NCBI GenBank assembly: GCA_040218815.1
Contig: JAVJQS010000001.1
Coordinates: 124,001 to 188,000, forward strand
Length of the DNA stretch: 64,000 bases
Direction: 5' to 3'
Source: JAVJQS01 sp040218815
GTDB lineage: Bacteria > Bacteroidota > Bacteroidia > Flavobacteriales_E > Vicingaceae
Under the pieces are notes generated by a model. It did no database searches. It was not told where the DNA came from and was given only the letters and a program-made list of their open reading frames with translations. This document shows, in pieces, positions 51,892 to 60,788 of the stretch. The translations under genes were made by a program, and so were the position numbers. The first letter of the stretch is position 1. Each line of letters starts with the position of its first letter.

Positions 51892-53013
51892 TTACAAATT
51901 TCTGCCTTTCCATTTAGAACTTGAAAGTAAAGATAACAAAGCAATGATTAGTAGGTAAAGTGGATATATTAGGGAAAGTAAAACTGATTTTAAAAGAGGA
52001 TTTTTAATTTGATTCCAATGCTTTGTACTTAACAATAAAACATAATCCACAGCCAATTTTGAAATAAAACAACCAATGAAGACCAAAAAAAAATGATGAT
52101 TAAAAATTGAATAAATCATTAAAAAAAGCATGAGCATATTTAAGGCGATTACCACCATTCCAAAGTTCTTACTGTCCCAATCTTCAAAATATTTTGACTT
52201 TTTAGCCCATCTAATTCTTTGATTCACAAATGGAAGAATTTTACTTGAGGCACTGGTCTCAACTACAGCAAAAGGATTTGCTACAAATCCAATCCTCAAA
52301 GGGTTCACTACTTGTTTAGCTTTAAATAAAAAGAACACATCATCTCCAGAAGCTATATCAACATGCAAATCATATGGCTTTATTTTATCATAAAGGGCTC
52401 TAGAGTATCCCAAATTAGCTCCATTACACGATATCGCTTTATTCCTAATTGCTGCACCCGAGGTACATGCCATGATTGCACAAAATTCAGTTTCTTGTAA
52501 AACTTCAAAAAGAGTGTTGCCAGTTTTGATTTTCACTGGACCAATTATCATAGACTTATTACTATTTAAGTGACTAGCCATAGTCGCTACCCATTTAGAA
52601 TTCATGGTGCAGTCAGCATCACAAGTAATAACATATTCACTTGTTGAAGCTTCGACCCCTTTTTTTAAAGCCGCCTTTTTACCGACGCCTTTTGTTAAAC
52701 TTAATACCTGAATTTTGAATGGACTTAAATCAACGAAAGCTTCTATTAATGATGAGCTTCGATCAGTTGAATGGTCATCAACGAAGATAATTTCGAGTAA
52801 GTCATTTGGGTACTCTTGTGTGAATAGAGATTTAATTAGAGTTTTGATATTAGTCGCCTCGTTTCTAAAAGGTATAACAATTGCAACAGTTTTAGACGGT
52901 TTGATAATATCTAACTGATCTTTTATTCTAAAGTTGGCAAAAAAATATCTAGAAACATAGAAAACATAAAATACAAGAAAAATGAAGGCGAGTATGATTA
53001 TACTAATTTCCAT
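51892..53013 (-). CDS. GT2-family membrane glycosyltransferase
   Basis: Glycosyltransferase of 373 residues. An N-terminal TM helix (about 4-25) precedes the GT2 domain: VAIVIPFRNEATNIKTLIKS, EIIFVDDHSTDRSS, and the DAD-type VITCDADCTMNS, then an acceptor-site segment with ASGDDVFFLFKAK and the QRIRWAKKSKYFEDW motif (the QxxRW-like signature of processive enzymes). Three C-terminal TM helices follow from about 285. It overlaps the upstream membrane protein by 11 bases, so they are co-translated. Probably extends an envelope glycolipid or polysaccharide; donor and acceptor are unknown. Confidence 0.9.
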   Translation of the reverse strand: MEISIIILAFIFLVFYVFYVSRYFFANFRIKDQLDIIKPSKTVAIVIPFRNEATNIKTLIKSLFTQEYPNDLLEIIFVDDHSTDRSSSLIEAFVDLSPFKIQVLSLTKGVGKKAALKKGVEASTSEYVITCDADCTMNSKWVATMASHLNSNKSMIIGPVKIKTGNTLFEVLQETEFCAIMACTSGAAIRNKAISCNGANLGYSRALYDKIKPYDLHVDIASGDDVFFLFKAKQVVNPLRIGFVANPFAVVETSASSKILPFVNQRIRWAKKSKYFEDWDSKNFGMVVIALNMLMLFLMIYSIFNHHFFLVFIGCFISKLAVDYVLLLSTKHWNQIKNPLLKSVLLSLIYPLYLLIIALLSLLSSSKWKGRNL

Positions 53014-53968
53014 GTTTTGGCCTCCATTTTAAATCTTTTATTACAACTAAACCAAGTATTGCAGGAATAAACAAATTAATAATCCATAATATCACTGAAG
53101 CCATGGAACCATAGGCTCCATTATATCCAAGAAATTCTATTACTAGAAATGCGAAAGAAGTACGTACTGGCAAGTCGCTAATCCATCCGCTAGGAATTAT
53201 TGTTGTGAGTAAAAAAATCAAGCTAGCACTTATTAAGCCCTCTAAAAAACTAAGTCCAGGTAAAAACACGGCCAAGAGAAAAATAAACTGAACACAAAAG
53301 ATGCAATAGCGAATGATGCTAATAGTTAATAATTTAAATCGATCAATAAAAGACAACTCAATAAAGTTGATTGTGCTATTTTTCTTAAAATACTTATTAA
53401 ATTTTAAAATTACTCTTCTTAATATGTTCGCTTTAAAAAATATATAGAGTGTGGTTAGAATCAATACCCAAGAGACTATTTTAAAATTTAAATTTGAAAC
53501 ATAAAAACATTCTAGTTGACCACTTATTAGGGAGAATGCCATCAAGCCAAAAACAATAGTTGCAACAAGTTGACTAATAGCACATAAACTATTGATGTAA
53601 ATTGCACTACTCCGATTATGATTATTAATAAAAAGTAACCTTCCACCTAGCTCTCCCACTCTGTTTGGGGTAAAGATCCCTGCTACTATTCCTATTAAAA
53701 CCGATTTAATAGAATCTGTAAGTGTTAGGTATTGAATTTTTAAGGTAAAGTATCTCCATTTGTATACTTCAAGTCCCCAGTTTAATAACATTAATAAAGA
53801 CACTGACACTAATAGCAAAATATTATCATTAGCTGTATTTAGCAATTCTCTAATTGAAATTGTATTTGCCTTGCTTCTAAAAAGAAAAATAAGGTATGCT
53901 AATGCCAATATTGCAATGAAGATAGGAAGCAGTCTTCTTATAAATTTATATAGCTTTGCCTTTGCCAA
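53003..53968 (-). CDS. LPG-synthase-type (UPF0104) membrane protein
   Basis: Integral membrane protein of 321 residues with about eight TM helices, of the lysylphosphatidylglycerol-synthase N-terminal/YbhN type. The pattern includes WGLEVYKWRYFTL and IGIVAGIFTPNRVGELGGRL, the most conserved part of the family. There is no catalytic soluble domain, so a flippase-like role for a lipid-linked intermediate fits its pairing with the GT2 gene (inference). The start must be TTG at 53968 because the frame closes just upstream. Its first base coincides with the first base of the ruvC ATG on the other strand. Confidence 0.82.
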   Translation of the reverse strand: MAKAKLYKFIRRLLPIFIAILALAYLIFLFRSKANTISIRELLNTANDNILLLVSVSLLMLLNWGLEVYKWRYFTLKIQYLTLTDSIKSVLIGIVAGIFTPNRVGELGGRLLFINNHNRSSAIYINSLCAISQLVATIVFGLMAFSLISGQLECFYVSNLNFKIVSWVLILTTLYIFFKANILRRVILKFNKYFKKNSTINFIELSFIDRFKLLTISIIRYCIFCVQFIFLLAVFLPGLSFLEGLISASLIFLLTTIIPSGWISDLPVRTSFAFLVIEFLGYNGAYGSMASVILWIINLFIPAILGLVVIKDLKWRPKHGN

Positions 53969-54534
53969 TGGAGGAACTTATTACGAAATCTGATAAAATT
54001 ATTTTGGGAATCGATCCGGGTACGAATATAATGGGATATGGTGTGATTTCAATTCAAAAAAGAGAAATTTCCTTGATTGCCATGGGAGCTATTCATTTAA
54101 CAAAACTTGGAGACCATAATATTAGATTAAAGAAAATCTTTGAACGAACATTGCAGTTAATCGATGAATACAAAGTTGACGAATTTGCGATTGAGGCTCC
54201 ATTTTATGGCAAAAATGTACAATCAATGCTAAAGCTAGGTAGAGCTCAAGGAGTTTCAATGGCTGCAGCACTCGTTCGTGATGTTCCTGTGAGTGAATAT
54301 TTACCCAAAAAGGTGAAGAAATCGATTACAGGAAAGGGTGGTGCATCTAAAGAGCAAGTTGGCGCTATGTTAAAATCTATAGTTCCATTTAAGGAAAATC
54401 CAAAATATTTAGATGCTACGGACGGATTGGCTGTTGCAGTTTGTCATTACTTTCAAGGCAACACAATAAAAAATTCTAAGTCTTATTCTGGTTGGGATTC
54501 ATTTTTAAAAAATAACCCTGATAGAAAGGCTTAA
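53968..54534 (+). CDS. ruvC: Crossover junction endodeoxyribonuclease RuvC
   Basis: Holliday-junction resolvase of 188 residues from the ATG at 53968. Acidic active-site residues: D16 in LGIDPGTN, Glu in AIEAPFYGKN, and the C-terminal Asp pair in LDATDGLAVAVCH. Conserved KSITGKGGASKEQVG is the DNA-binding segment. The start shares one base with the TTG of the opposite-strand gene, so no intergenic promoter exists and transcription must begin inside that gene. Its stop overlaps the HIT gene stop by 4 bases. Confidence 0.95.
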   Translation: MEELITKSDKIILGIDPGTNIMGYGVISIQKREISLIAMGAIHLTKLGDHNIRLKKIFERTLQLIDEYKVDEFAIEAPFYGKNVQSMLKLGRAQGVSMAAALVRDVPVSEYLPKKVKKSITGKGGASKEQVGAMLKSIVPFKENPKYLDATDGLAVAVCHYFQGNTIKNSKSYSGWDSFLKNNPDRKA

Positions 54535-54917
54535 GCATTAATAGTAGCAGCAATTTCATCTAATTCATCACTTGAAAGATCTAATTTGGGACGAGCAAAG
54601 TTTATATCTTCTACATTGTTTATAGGAACCAAGTGAATGTGAGCATGGGCAACTTCTAAGCCAATAACTGCAATTCCAATACGCTTACAAGTAATTTTTG
54701 TCTCTATTTTTTTTGCTACTTGCTTAGCAAAAACCCAAAGTGCCTGATAGGCCTTATCTTCAACTTCGAATATATAATCCGTTTCTATTTTTGGGATAAC
54801 AAGTGTATGGCCCTTAGCTAAGGGATTAATATCTAAAAAGGCTAAAAACTGATCATTCTCTGCAATTTTATGTGCAGGTATTTCACCATCAATTATTTTC
54901 TTAAATATTGTACTCAT
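54531..54917 (-). CDS. HIT-family (HinT-like) nucleotide hydrolase
   Basis: Small histidine-triad protein, 128 residues, with the HxHxH motif in VAHAHIHLVP near 91-100 and the opening STIFKKIIDGEIPAHKIAEN. Members hydrolyse AMP-lysine or AMP-amidates. The start overlaps the greA stop by one base (TAATG), so it is translationally coupled to greA. It converges on ruvC with a 4-base overlap of stop codons. Confidence 0.94.
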   Translation of the reverse strand: MSTIFKKIIDGEIPAHKIAENDQFLAFLDINPLAKGHTLVIPKIETDYIFEVEDKAYQALWVFAKQVAKKIETKITCKRIGIAVIGLEVAHAHIHLVPINNVEDINFARPKLDLSSDELDEIAATINA

Positions 54918-55390
54918 TACCGACTAATATTTACAATTTCAAACTTCATTGTTCCAGATGGAACTACAACTTCTGCTAAATCACCCACTTTCTTGCCCAA
55001 TAATCCTTTTGCGATAGGCGATTCTACGGAGATTCGTTTTTCTTTCATATTTGCTTCCTTTTCGGATACTATGGTATATTCCATTTCTGCACCATTAGCA
55101 ATATTTTTTATCTTCACTTTTGAAAGAATTAACACTTTTGAAGTATCTAGTTCAGACTCGTCTACTACTCGGGCGTTGGAAATTAACGTTTCTAGTTTGC
55201 TTATTTTTAACTCCAATAAACCTTGTGCTTCCTTTGCTGCATCATATTCAGCATTTTCTGAAAGGTCCCCTTTATCCCTAGCTTCTGCAATTTGTTGAGA
55301 AATACTTGGTCGTTCAACCGTTCTCAATTGTTTCAGCTCTTCTTTTATCTTTTCTAGTCCTTCTTTGGTGAAATAACTTACTTGTGCCAT
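54917..55390 (-). CDS. greA: Transcription elongation factor GreA
   Basis: RNA-polymerase cleavage factor that rescues backtracked complexes, 157 residues from the ATG at 55390. An in-frame start at 55420 would add ten residues (MNLIQQNQKE) and overlap the terminator hairpin, so it is rejected. N-terminal coiled coil: YFTKEGLEKIKEELKQL, RDKGDLSENAEYDAAKE with the conserved acidic tip. The C-terminal FKBP-like domain follows from about 80, with SPIAKGLLGKKVGD. Complete. Confidence 0.96.
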   Translation of the reverse strand: MAQVSYFTKEGLEKIKEELKQLRTVERPSISQQIAEARDKGDLSENAEYDAAKEAQGLLELKISKLETLISNARVVDESELDTSKVLILSKVKIKNIANGAEMEYTIVSEKEANMKEKRISVESPIAKGLLGKKVGDLAEVVVPSGTMKFEIVNISR

Positions 55391-55415
55391 TTCTTTTTGG
55401 TTTTGTTGTATTAAA

Positions 55416-55447
55416 TTCAAAAAGAGAACCCATTTATTGGATTCTCT
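55416..55447 (-). terminator. Terminator after the PorV-like gene
   Basis: Stem AGAGAACCC (55423-55431), loop ATTTATT, GGATTCTCT (55439-55447), eight pairs and one mismatch. On the minus strand it is followed by TTTTT. It separates the 55.5-64 kb operon from greA. Confidence 0.75.
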
Positions 55448-55475
55448 TCATCAAAGATATTGAATAATATTTTTT

Positions 55476-56558
55476 TTAAAAGGTCAATCGCAAGCCAATC
55501 GCATTTGAGCCATCAAATGTACGAGTAACTCTATAAGAGTAATCTACCCCAAGAGTGGAACTAGATCTTCCTAATGGAAATTCAACTGTAGCTCCAAATG
55601 TCGGTCCTATTGAAGTAGTTCGACTTAGATCTTCATCAAGTGCTTCTTCCTCGTAAATATAGCCCGCTCTTGCCATAAACATCTCTTTAAAAGCATATTC
55701 CGCTCCAACCCTAAATTGGTCTCTTGAAAATGAGTTCGATGTGAAAGTACCGCTCGCTGTGATTCTATGTTCAGCATATGACTCTTCATTTTCATCTTCC
55801 GAAACTTCTGTTAAGAAAAAATCATAAGATGCGCCGATATTTACTAAGGAGGGTAATTCAAAATCACTACTTCGTTGAGATACGGTTAAAGTTTTATCAG
55901 AATTTGGGATGTCAGATCTAAAAGATAAACCATTTCCGCTGTATTGCATTGGCGGACCAACATTTCTTAAAGTAATTCCGAATTTAAATGCATCATTTTC
56001 TCCAGTAGTATAATTTACACCAGCATCAATCGCCACACCAGTAGCGTTAAGGTTTGCGGTATTTTGTGTAACTAAACGCACTACTAAACCACCACTAATA
56101 CTATTGGAAAACCTTCTTGAGTAGGCTAGTCCAATGTTCAAATAACCTGGATCAAAGGTACCGAAGCCTCCATCAGGCTGATCTACGGTAGTTACATCAA
56201 TTTCACCAAAATCAAATGAGGTAAAAGTTAAACCAAGAACTCCACCAGATTCACCTAATTTTTGTGCAAGTCCTGCACTAAAAACATTAATGCCAGTTCC
56301 GCCTAACCATCTCGTGTTCGAAACAATCAATTCTGAATTTCGAATAAATGAAAGACCAGCAACATTTAAGTTCATTGCTTCAATACCTTTAGCAGCAGCT
56401 GTATTTGCACCACCCCAACCTGAACTTCTTGTCCAAGGGTTAATTAACAACTCTGAAGCCCCTGCCTCTCCTGCTCGATCTTCATTCCCTGCATATACTC
56501 CTGAAAATAATAGAAGTAAGCATAAGGTTGAAATTATATTTAATTTTCTCATAGTCAT
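55476..56558 (-). CDS. PorV/PorQ-family outer-membrane barrel
   Basis: Outer-membrane beta-barrel of 360 residues. Signal peptide about 1-23 (FSGVYAG). The mature part starts with GEAGASELLINPWTRSSGWG and GANTAAAKGIEAMNLNVAGL, the conserved N-terminus of PorV/PorQ proteins. The barrel ends in an aromatic strand (NAIGLRLTF). In Porphyromonas PorV carries T9SS substrates from the translocon to the attachment complex. This gene follows a 1404-residue protein with a T9SS-like end by 3 bp, so it may be the carrier for that protein (inference). It is the last gene of the operon and is followed by a terminator. Confidence 0.88.
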   Translation of the reverse strand: MTMRKLNIISTLCLLLLFSGVYAGNEDRAGEAGASELLINPWTRSSGWGGANTAAAKGIEAMNLNVAGLSFIRNSELIVSNTRWLGGTGINVFSAGLAQKLGESGGVLGLTFTSFDFGEIDVTTVDQPDGGFGTFDPGYLNIGLAYSRRFSNSISGGLVVRLVTQNTANLNATGVAIDAGVNYTTGENDAFKFGITLRNVGPPMQYSGNGLSFRSDIPNSDKTLTVSQRSSDFELPSLVNIGASYDFFLTEVSEDENEESYAEHRITASGTFTSNSFSRDQFRVGAEYAFKEMFMARAGYIYEEEALDEDLSRTTSIGPTFGATVEFPLGRSSSTLGVDYSYRVTRTFDGSNAIGLRLTF

Positions 56559-56561
56559 ATT

Positions 56562-59500
56562 TTAGAAATTGTTCAAGTCAACAGGTCTTACTACCCCAAA
56601 CCATTTTAGAATTTTTTCACCAACATTTGGTACATCAATATGAATGATGTAAACTCCACTTGCAATTGGAATTCCTACTTGATTTTTAAGGTTCCAATCT
56701 AAAAAATTATTTGGATCAGACTTATTGTAAGTTCTAATTAAAGTACCATTCGTGTTGTAAATCTTAATTGTACAAACTTCTGGAAGATTAATTATTTTAA
56801 CCGTATTGTCTAATTGAGATGTTTCATACTCACTTATAGCATAATATGGGTTAGGAACCACATTAACCCTAGTTAACGCATCTTTTAAAGTATTTGTTTC
56901 TCTCTTCATAACTGCTACTCCATCAGTTTCAAATCGGTAAACTGGCTTAGTATTATTATCTAATTCAGGAGGAAGAGGTGAGTCTTTAGTAGCAAATCGC
57001 TTGCTAACATTTACATCAATTCTTACATCAGAAGAAAGTAATTCTTGACCTGGAGTAAGCATAGGGATAGATGCCCACATACATGCTCCCCAGCCGAATC
57101 GCTTAAAACTACTATTCAAGACTCGTTTTAAGGTCTCCCCGTTATCGTACTGAGGCATATAAGTGCTCGGAGGAAATTGAGTCTTTTCTGATTCTAAGGT
57201 TTCTCTAAAAATGTAGATATAATGCTTACCTCCCCAAACAAGATTTTGTTCCAAACCTAGTCCTTCTACAAATACACTGTTTGGATTCCATAGCATATCA
57301 TTTCCATTATTGAAACTGTATTTAGTATCTTCTCCAAAAGCCATGTTAAGTCGTTCGCCAGTTTCTTTATTAAAAACGTATCCTGGGAACCAGCCCATTC
57401 CAACTGCTCCGGCAAACCCGGCATCTTCTTCATTATTGGATTTTAGTAGCGTATCGATCATACTTAAGCTCATTCCTCCCAATCCAGTTGTATCTACAGG
57501 GTTACCATCTTTATCAACAGATAATCGTCGTTTAACATTCCCTCTAACAATACCTTCAGTAGGGTTGTCTTCTCCTGTTTCTACCACAGGACATCGCGTC
57601 CATTTACTCTTATCAGAAGTAATGAATAAAACAATAGAATTCAACTTCGATAAGTCAGATAAAAGAACATCATTCCTACTGTTTGCTACTGCATTTACGG
57701 TCAATTGATTTTGACTTTCAAATCGAGTTAATCTATATGGTGCTACAATTCCTCCCAAAATAGATTCGTAATTTTCATCTGGATCGAGGTAATCATTAGT
57801 ACCAACAAAGTAGTCATTGAATAATCCTGAAGGACTATTTCCTACCGTTCCAGCAAGAATCCAATTAGAAGCGTTTTCAAAATCTGTATCTGGAATACCA
57901 ATAAGCCATTCATTTTCTTCATCTGAAAATTCAATAGAAGCTGAAATAAAGCCATTGTTTGTTCCAGCTCTATTAGACCCAGGAACCACTCCATTTCGAA
58001 TTCTGATGCTAAGGCCCCAATTAGGACTAAATAATAATTGTTCAGTTTCTGTTGCAATAGTTTTATTAGAGTATACAGTGTCCTCTGCAGAACCTCCTTC
58101 TAACCAAATTCTCCATTCTGCTGAATCTGTTACTAGAGGTAAAGTTTCTGAGCCAACTATTTGTGTTGTTTCATCTAAGATTTGCAGATAAAAAGTACCA
58201 TCTATAACGTTTAATGGATCAGCAACAGTAATTTCAAAAGGACCGTTTCCAACCGAGTAGTCTATCTCTAAAACTTGCTCGTTAGGGTCTTCCCATGATT
58301 TCTCTTCTAATAACTTATCCAAAGAAGATGGTGCAATTCTTAAGGCACGTCCTCCATTTCCTGTTCCTTGTAACCTAGTAATTCCAATTTCATCACCATA
58401 AGATGAGTTAACAATTGTTCCACCATTTTCAGCGGTAGGATCGTGAGGTATTGCTGTAAAAGGAACAACTGAACCTCCATCCGGACCTTTTCTACTCGAA
58501 ATATAGGGCGTAGTTTGACCATCAAAAGCTGGTGCAAATGGATTTGAAGTATCAGGAGCAATACCTTGTACGTATGGTTTAAACTGATTGTATCCGTATG
58601 ATATCGCTAAGTAATAATAGGTTTTGTAGTTCACTAACTCATTATTACCTACAGCAAATAAATCTTGACGAATAGAAAAACTTCTCTGAATTCCTTCATT
58701 AGCTGCATCAACCTTTTTTGTTGGAATATTTGCATTTAATTCATCATCGAATGTAAAATTGACTAGGTCAACTACATCATCTCTAATATCACATTGAAAA
58801 ACTAAACGAGCTTTACTAGGGTCCTCCACATCATTCACTGAAATTCCTGGGCCTGCTAGCTGATAAACTTGATAGCCTTGAAATCTAAATGTGTCGTCAT
58901 AAAATATAGGTGGTGTCTGATCTGCTAAGAAATCAGGTGTAACAATATTTGGATCATTCTCAACATATGGATCACCAAATTCTTCCCGATTATTTGAAGT
59001 TTCAGGGTTAGATAAATAAAAGACAAGTTCATTGTTCAATTCTTGAACATCTACCTGAGGGGCATCAGGTCCATCCAGAACCTGAAAGCAATTATCAAAT
59101 AACGCCTGTGCTTTATCATCAGCTAAATATAATTTATCAACTGAAGCGAGTCTTCCACCTGATTCTGCTTGAGCGAAAACTACCCCAACAGTAATATCAT
59201 TCACATTACCTGGTCTTAAGGTAAATGGTCCTGCTGACTGCAAGAATCTTCTATCACCCTCATTGTTTCTTTGTTCACCTGCTCCAGGGTTATCCTCCGT
59301 CCAATTCGTATTTTCTGGAATTGTGGTAATTCCAACCTCATTTGTTGTGCCCCAATGCAGCGGATCCGATTGGCCTGGAAACATAAAGGCAGTTTCAATA
59401 TCCTCTACTGCTGCTGTATTAAATCCGTTACCACCGTGACGCATTGGTGTACCATTTTTCCAAATTCCTCTCATGTAGTTATAATAATGAACTGCAAGAG

Positions 59501-60776
59501 TAGGATCCCCATTAATTGCCGTTCCATTGTTATAGTATACAAATCGTCTCATACCGAAACGTTCGTTATCTATAACTGAATCAGGGTTACGATCATCTGG
59601 ATTAAAGTACCCTAAGCCATTGAGGGCCTCACCAGGTCCAACTCCGTAATCATTATTTAAGCCATCAGCATCTTGATATGGACCTTCAAAAAAGTCAATC
59701 CCAATAGCAGCTGGGGTTGACCCATAACCAGTTTGACCTTGAAAGTCTTCATCAAATTCGTCACCATTATAACAAAACCCTAAACCTCTTTCAACATCAC
59801 AACCTACATAGTCATCTGAAGGGTTTCCTAAATCTGGGTCAACGTAACTTGCAAAATAAGTATCCGTTAAAGTAAAGGTCGAGCGATTTATCAGCTCAAA
59901 GTTATAAAAGGTCATGTCATTTACTGCATCGTTTGTAGCAAAGGCAAAGGCTTGACCATGTATTTCCATTCCAATGGATGGTGCGTTAGTCTCAGTATGT
60001 AGGTTCCCTTTGTCATTAAAAATCCACCAGTAAGTTTGATCTCCAAATAACGGTCTTAAACTACTTTCTGAACGATCTTCTCGATTTGCTCTACAATCTA
60101 CCGTGCCTTCCAAATCATATTTAGGATAATCCCCCTCACTTGGCTCATAAGAAATATCACCACCAACGTTTACATAAGGTGCTAAAAGAAAGTCTTGACC
60201 AATTGAAGTATTACCATTTCCTGGCCATTCTAAAATAGAAGTTGGTATTTGATAATCAGCAAAATTCTCATCAACAGTTCCTTCTTCTAAAGCAATATTA
60301 TAAGCAACGAATTGGGCAACCTCAGCTCTTGAAATTTGAAAGAAACGATCATATTCATCACATGTTCTTTCATCAATCTCTGCTGTACCAGAAGTATCGA
60401 GTGGTCCAGTCCAATAATCTACTCCATTCCCAAACAAACTTGCTGCAGCTTTTAACTGTCCATTTACATCTGTTCCTGCTAACCACAGTCCACCTGCATA
60501 TAATGCAAAGCTGTTAGAGTTTATTGGAACCTCATAGTCTGCTGAACTATTCGGACGATCTTGCCACCATAAGCCACCTGCTTCTACCCTTGTTCTTACA
60601 TTGTTAAACTCTAGAAAAATAATTCTACTTGCTGGTGTACAACCTGCTGCTAGCCCTAACTGTTGCTGTTGGCTATTGTTATTTTTACTATCATCCTTTT
60701 TCGGTCCTCTTGCAGCACTTAAAAAATAAGGACTAATCATTAAGATTAAGAGGGTTTGTATAGCTTTCTTCATCAT
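56562..60776 (-). CDS. Large secreted protein with T9SS-like C-terminal domain
   Basis: Protein of 1404 residues. Signal peptide about 1-21 (PYFLSAARG), then a Gln/Asn-rich linker. The conserved opening ASRIIFLEFNNVRTRVEAGG is followed by LYAGGLWLAGTDVNGQL. No catalytic motif is recognised in the long beta-rich middle. The last 100 residues are T9SS-like: VNVVPNPYYAIS, TIKIYNTNGTLIRTY, and IASGVYIIHIDVPN, then a non-standard tail KWFGVVRPVDLNNF. Position between a TonB-dependent receptor (12-bp gap) and a PorV-like gene (3-bp gap) implies one transcription unit. I know this kind of protein from Bacteroidota genomes but not its function. Confidence 0.8.
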   Translation of the reverse strand: MMKKAIQTLLILMISPYFLSAARGPKKDDSKNNNSQQQQLGLAAGCTPASRIIFLEFNNVRTRVEAGGLWWQDRPNSSADYEVPINSNSFALYAGGLWLAGTDVNGQLKAAASLFGNGVDYWTGPLDTSGTAEIDERTCDEYDRFFQISRAEVAQFVAYNIALEEGTVDENFADYQIPTSILEWPGNGNTSIGQDFLLAPYVNVGGDISYEPSEGDYPKYDLEGTVDCRANREDRSESSLRPLFGDQTYWWIFNDKGNLHTETNAPSIGMEIHGQAFAFATNDAVNDMTFYNFELINRSTFTLTDTYFASYVDPDLGNPSDDYVGCDVERGLGFCYNGDEFDEDFQGQTGYGSTPAAIGIDFFEGPYQDADGLNNDYGVGPGEALNGLGYFNPDDRNPDSVIDNERFGMRRFVYYNNGTAINGDPTLAVHYYNYMRGIWKNGTPMRHGGNGFNTAAVEDIETAFMFPGQSDPLHWGTTNEVGITTIPENTNWTEDNPGAGEQRNNEGDRRFLQSAGPFTLRPGNVNDITVGVVFAQAESGGRLASVDKLYLADDKAQALFDNCFQVLDGPDAPQVDVQELNNELVFYLSNPETSNNREEFGDPYVENDPNIVTPDFLADQTPPIFYDDTFRFQGYQVYQLAGPGISVNDVEDPSKARLVFQCDIRDDVVDLVNFTFDDELNANIPTKKVDAANEGIQRSFSIRQDLFAVGNNELVNYKTYYYLAISYGYNQFKPYVQGIAPDTSNPFAPAFDGQTTPYISSRKGPDGGSVVPFTAIPHDPTAENGGTIVNSSYGDEIGITRLQGTGNGGRALRIAPSSLDKLLEEKSWEDPNEQVLEIDYSVGNGPFEITVADPLNVIDGTFYLQILDETTQIVGSETLPLVTDSAEWRIWLEGGSAEDTVYSNKTIATETEQLLFSPNWGLSIRIRNGVVPGSNRAGTNNGFISASIEFSDEENEWLIGIPDTDFENASNWILAGTVGNSPSGLFNDYFVGTNDYLDPDENYESILGGIVAPYRLTRFESQNQLTVNAVANSRNDVLLSDLSKLNSIVLFITSDKSKWTRCPVVETGEDNPTEGIVRGNVKRRLSVDKDGNPVDTTGLGGMSLSMIDTLLKSNNEEDAGFAGAVGMGWFPGYVFNKETGERLNMAFGEDTKYSFNNGNDMLWNPNSVFVEGLGLEQNLVWGGKHYIYIFRETLESEKTQFPPSTYMPQYDNGETLKRVLNSSFKRFGWGACMWASIPMLTPGQELLSSDVRIDVNVSKRFATKDSPLPPELDNNTKPVYRFETDGVAVMKRETNTLKDALTRVNVVPNPYYAISEYETSQLDNTVKIINLPEVCTIKIYNTNGTLIRTYNKSDPNNFLDWNLKNQVGIPIASGVYIIHIDVPNVGEKILKWFGVVRPVDLNNF

Positions 60777-60788
60777 ATCTTTAAAAAT

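Noticed and set aside
57310..58191. Plus-strand frames of 124-132 codons inside the 1404-residue gene
   Set aside because: Antisense shadows with Ser/Pro-rich composition typical of reverse frames of beta-rich genes.
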